Shown here: positions 5,491 through 6,465 of the stretch, piece after piece
Numbering within the stretch: the stretch's first letter is position 1
How the letters are laid out: each line of letters starts with the position of its first letter
Origin: an uncultured Bryobacterales bacterium
Lineage (GTDB): Bacteria > Acidobacteriota > Terriglobia > Bryobacterales > UBA6623
Assembly (NCBI GenBank): GCA_946887065.1
Contig: CAMPKL010000224.1
Span: 1-6,465, forward strand
Length of the DNA stretch: 6,465 bases
Direction of reading: 5' to 3'
Notes under the pieces: generated by a model
The model's database searches: none
Told to the model about the DNA's origin: nothing
Seen by the model: the letters and a program-made list of their open reading frames with translations, nothing else
Position numbers and translations under genes: made by a program

Positions 5491-6465
5491 TCAACCCTTT
5501 CGCCGGCCGCCGGGATCACCACTCGAAATACCGTCCGCCCCGCTGTGCTTTCAAAACGCAGGTCGCCGCCATGACGGCGTAGGATCTCCCGAGAAATCGC
5601 CAGGCCTAGACCGGAGCCCGTGTCTTTGGTTGTGAAGTAGGGGTCGAATATTTTCTCGCGGACTTCCGGGTCGACCCCAGAGCCATAGTCGGTCACATCA
5701 ATCTCCACCGCCCCGGCTCCGTTGCGAGCAACGACGTCAATTCGGTTGTCGTCCGGCGAAGCTTCCACCGCATTCAACAAGAGGTTCAACAAGACCTGCT
5801 CGATCTGCGCAGCGTCAACCTCCGCCTCGCATACACTGCCGCCCGCCAGGTCTACTTCGACATGGATATTCCGGCGAGTGGCGCGCTCTTCGGCCATGGC
5901 CACCGCCCGCCGGATTGTCGGCTCAAGCATTTGGCGCTCCCGCACTTCCGCTCCGCCGGGACGCCCGAAGGCCAACAGCTTCGTCAGGATGCCGTCAAGG
6001 CGATCCACCTCCGACACCGCTGCGTCGATCTGTTCCGTATCTCCCGTATCTCTCCGCAGGCGACGTGCCAGCAGTTCAAGCGTCAAGCGCAACGAGTTCA
6101 GCGGATTGCGAATCTCGTGCGCCACGCCGCCAACCACCCGCCCTAGCGCGGCGAGACGCTCTTGCTGGCGCAGATGCTGTTCCAAAGCGTCGCGCGAACC
6201 GGCCATCTTGTTGATCGCTTCCGCTACTGCGCCCAGGTCGCCTGGCACGGCCGGCAAACGGAACGACAAGTCTGACTCCAAGCGTTCCAATCCGTGATGC
6301 AAGTTCTCCACGCCGCGCCGCAGCTGAAGCGAGATGGACAGAAGCGCGCCAAAACCGAGCAGCGCCGACAGAGCAAGGCCGCCAAGAATCCACGTGCGTT
6401 GGGACGGAACGGAATCGTTGACATTCGGCAGACGCTTCATCGCCCACGCTCGTATGGATCCAGAC
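5487..6465 (-). CDS. Membrane sensor histidine kinase (probably partial at the right edge)
   Basis: This is the sensor kinase of the pair; it autophosphorylates and passes the phosphate to the downstream regulator's D60. Numbering from the first visible ATG (6440; 317 residues), a membrane helix lies at 17-40 and a HAMP-like linker at 41-85. HisKA has the H-box VAHEIRNPLN with H108. The HATPase domain has the N box (N219, N223), G1 DYGSGV (251-256), F box IFDPYFTTK and G2 GSGLGLAIS (275-283). The frame stays open beyond 6440 to the window edge, and no good ribosome site precedes that ATG. A helix followed by HAMP usually means a second membrane segment, so a first helix and a periplasmic sensor domain may lie outside. 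I therefore mark it as reaching the edge; a short single-helix kinase starting at 6440 is the alternative. Confidence 0.93.
   Translation of the reverse strand, partial: SGSIRAWAMKRLPNVNDSVPSQRTWILGGLALSALLGFGALLSISLQLRRGVENLHHGLERLESDLSFRLPAVPGDLGAVAEAINKMAGSRDALEQHLRQQERLAALGRVVGGVAHEIRNPLNSLRLTLELLARRLRRDTGDTEQIDAAVSEVDRLDGILTKLLAFGRPGGAEVRERQMLEPTIRRAVAMAEERATRRNIHVEVDLAGGSVCEAEVDAAQIEQVLLNLLLNAVEASPDDNRIDVVARNGAGAVEIDVTDYGSGVDPEVREKIFDPYFTTKDTGSGLGLAISREILRRHGGDLRFESTAGRTVFRVVIPAAGERVE

Noticed and set aside
5722..6297. A 191-residue plus-strand open frame opposite the kinase
   Set aside because: It is a shadow of the kinase HisKA/HATPase region: Arg- and Ser-rich, no domain and no ribosome site that I can see.
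1..6465. CRISPR array, rRNA or insertion sequence
   Set aside because: I saw no regularly spaced repeats, rRNA-like sequence, transposase motif or paired terminal repeats in the window.

Overview
The window joins two blocks, and every protein gene lies on the minus strand. The base composition is fairly GC-rich. The right-hand block is a membrane histidine kinase and an NtrC-type sigma-54 activator in a translationally coupled pair, which points to a Gram-negative-type bacterium. I cannot name the phylum; Acidobacteriota or another soil or environmental lineage is only a guess.

Right block (about 4050-6465), apparently chromosomal backbone. The histidine kinase runs in from the right edge. 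Its stop codon overlaps the start of the response regulator by ATGA. The regulator has REC, AAA+ sigma-54 and Fis-type HTH domains in order.

Junction (3826-4089). There is no protein gene here. Positions 4000-4049 carry the 3' part of a tRNA-Pro gene with anticodon CGG: anticodon arm, variable loop, T arm, 3' acceptor strand, discriminator A and an encoded CCA. The matching 5' half is absent. This is what remains on one side when an element integrates into the 3' half of a tRNA gene. Between this site and the integrase start lie a long inverted repeat and a short 11-bp-period direct repeat.

Left block (1 to about 4000), one end of an integrative element. Transcription runs away from the attachment site: a P4-type tyrosine integrase with all catalytic residues, an unrecognised 271-residue protein, an AlpA/excisionase-like winged HTH protein, and a DUF3854/Toprim primase-like protein with a Walker A ATPase domain that runs off the left edge. 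Two of the three junctions are ATGA overlaps, so this looks like one operon. Integrase, AlpA-like regulator and primase-helicase together suggest an element that excises and then replicates, such as a P4/PICI-like phage satellite or an integrative plasmid. No capsid-hijacking or conjugation gene is visible to decide between these.

The most useful observations are the tRNA-Pro attachment site, the position of the integrase at the tRNA-remnant end, the compact int-orf-alpA-primase operon with its unknown protein, and the structured leader in front of the integrase.
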